From AP-15 sp963772965 (GTDB taxonomy: Bacteria; Pseudomonadota; Alphaproteobacteria; ATCC43930; CGMCC-115725), in contig CAVYZU010000002.1 in NCBI GenBank assembly GCA_963772965.1, positions 1,054,001 through 1,118,000 of the forward strand: a DNA stretch of 64,000 nucleotides, given 5' to 3'. A model generated the notes under the pieces. The model did no database searches, had not been told where the DNA came from, and saw nothing but the letters and a program-made list of their open reading frames with translations. How positions within the stretch are numbered: the first letter of the stretch is position 1; each line of letters begins with the position of its first letter. Shown here in pieces: positions 63,747 to 64,000 of this stretch. The translations under genes were made by a program, and so were the position numbers.

Positions 63747-64000
63747 TTAGAGGTGGTTGACGCCGGCGTTGGCGCAGTCTTCGTCTTGTTGCGAGGTGCC
63801 GCCGCCGACACCGCAGGCGCCGACGACAACGCCGTTGCGGAAGATCGGCACCGCGCCCTGACCCATGATCATGTGACCGCCCTCGGCCATCGCTATGCCG
63901 CGCGGCGTCGGCTGGTCGGCGCGCGCCGCCATCTCACCGCTCGGCCGGCCAAACGCCGCCGAGGCGACCGCCTTGCCTTGGCAGCCATAGGCGCTCGCCC
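63747..64000 (-). CDS. GlcG/HbpS-family (DUF336) protein, 5' part outside the window
   Basis: The C-terminal 84 codons are visible: ASAYGCQGKAVASAAFGRPS, then MIMGQGAVPIFRNGVVVGAC and GVGGGTSQQDEDCANAGV, the standard end of the GlcG/HbpS fold, which is found in heme-binding or corrin-related proteins. The start lies beyond position 64000. Confidence 0.85.
   Translation of the reverse strand, partial: ASAYGCQGKAVASAAFGRPSGEMAARADQPTPRGIAMAEGGHMIMGQGAVPIFRNGVVVGACGVGGGTSQQDEDCANAGVNHL

Noticed and set aside
1..64000. tRNA or rRNA genes
   Set aside because: I saw no tRNA-like cloverleaf with a T-loop GTTCRANNC and CCA-end context, nor any rRNA signature. A covariance-model scan was not possible here.

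Overview
The window looks like a high-GC alphaproteobacterial chromosome segment, probably Hyphomicrobiales or a nearby order. The grounds are the overall base composition, a FixJ/FixK-like regulatory pair, a patatin/GntP block, a split Mrp antiporter operon and a short REP-like repeat of a kind I associate with this class. Species cannot be assigned from sequence alone.

The window falls into two unlike parts. Positions 1 to about 26.1 kb form an accessory, decaying region in which most large genes carry frameshifts or in-frame stops. It holds a cytochrome P450 remnant cut by an IS5-family fragment, two back-to-back IS630 elements (one dead, one intact), a broken multi-pass membrane protein, a broken S8 subtilisin-like protease with an I9-like small protein, and an AAA+ ATPase of the extracellular contractile injection system (eCIS) type. 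These are followed by a 5'-truncated eCIS-associated protein, a broken AddB/AddA-like nuclease-helicase pair, a frameshifted SRAP protein, two PIN-domain proteins, a large phospholipase D plus zinc-metalloprotease fusion, a broken enolase-superfamily gene, a DsbD-alpha/redoxin pair and an APC permease with an in-frame stop.

From about 26.4 kb on, nearly every gene is intact. An RND adaptor and pump (26.4-30.6 kb) is followed by a seven-gene Mrp-type Na+/H+ antiporter operon (30.6-36.2 kb), whose start and stop codons mostly overlap. Next come an AI-2E permease, a lipoprotein patatin, a cytosolic patatin, a GntP-type permease, a membrane-anchored calcineurin-like phosphoesterase and two paralogous alpha/beta hydrolases with a cysteine in the nucleophile position. 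A second, nearly identical IS630 copy has replaced the last codons of a CinA-NadD-like fusion gene.

The right end (49-62 kb) is a stress and signalling block: a peptidoglycan-binding protein, a BON protein, Dps, an AI-2E permease, GroES/GroEL and an HdeD-like protein. A sensor cascade follows: a histidine kinase with an ETR1-like ethylene-binding domain, a CheY-like receiver, a FixJ-like regulator and a Crp/Fnr regulator (frameshifted). Then comes a DUF5335 / baeRF / PPK2 operon. The window closes with a cytosine-deaminase-like amidohydrolase and the 3' part of a GlcG/HbpS-family gene.

The strongest candidates for unusual biology are the HKD-phospholipase plus gluzincin fusion near the eCIS remnant, the ethylene-receptor-like kinase wired to Fix-type regulators, and the way both IS630 copies capture host reading frames just before the transposase start.
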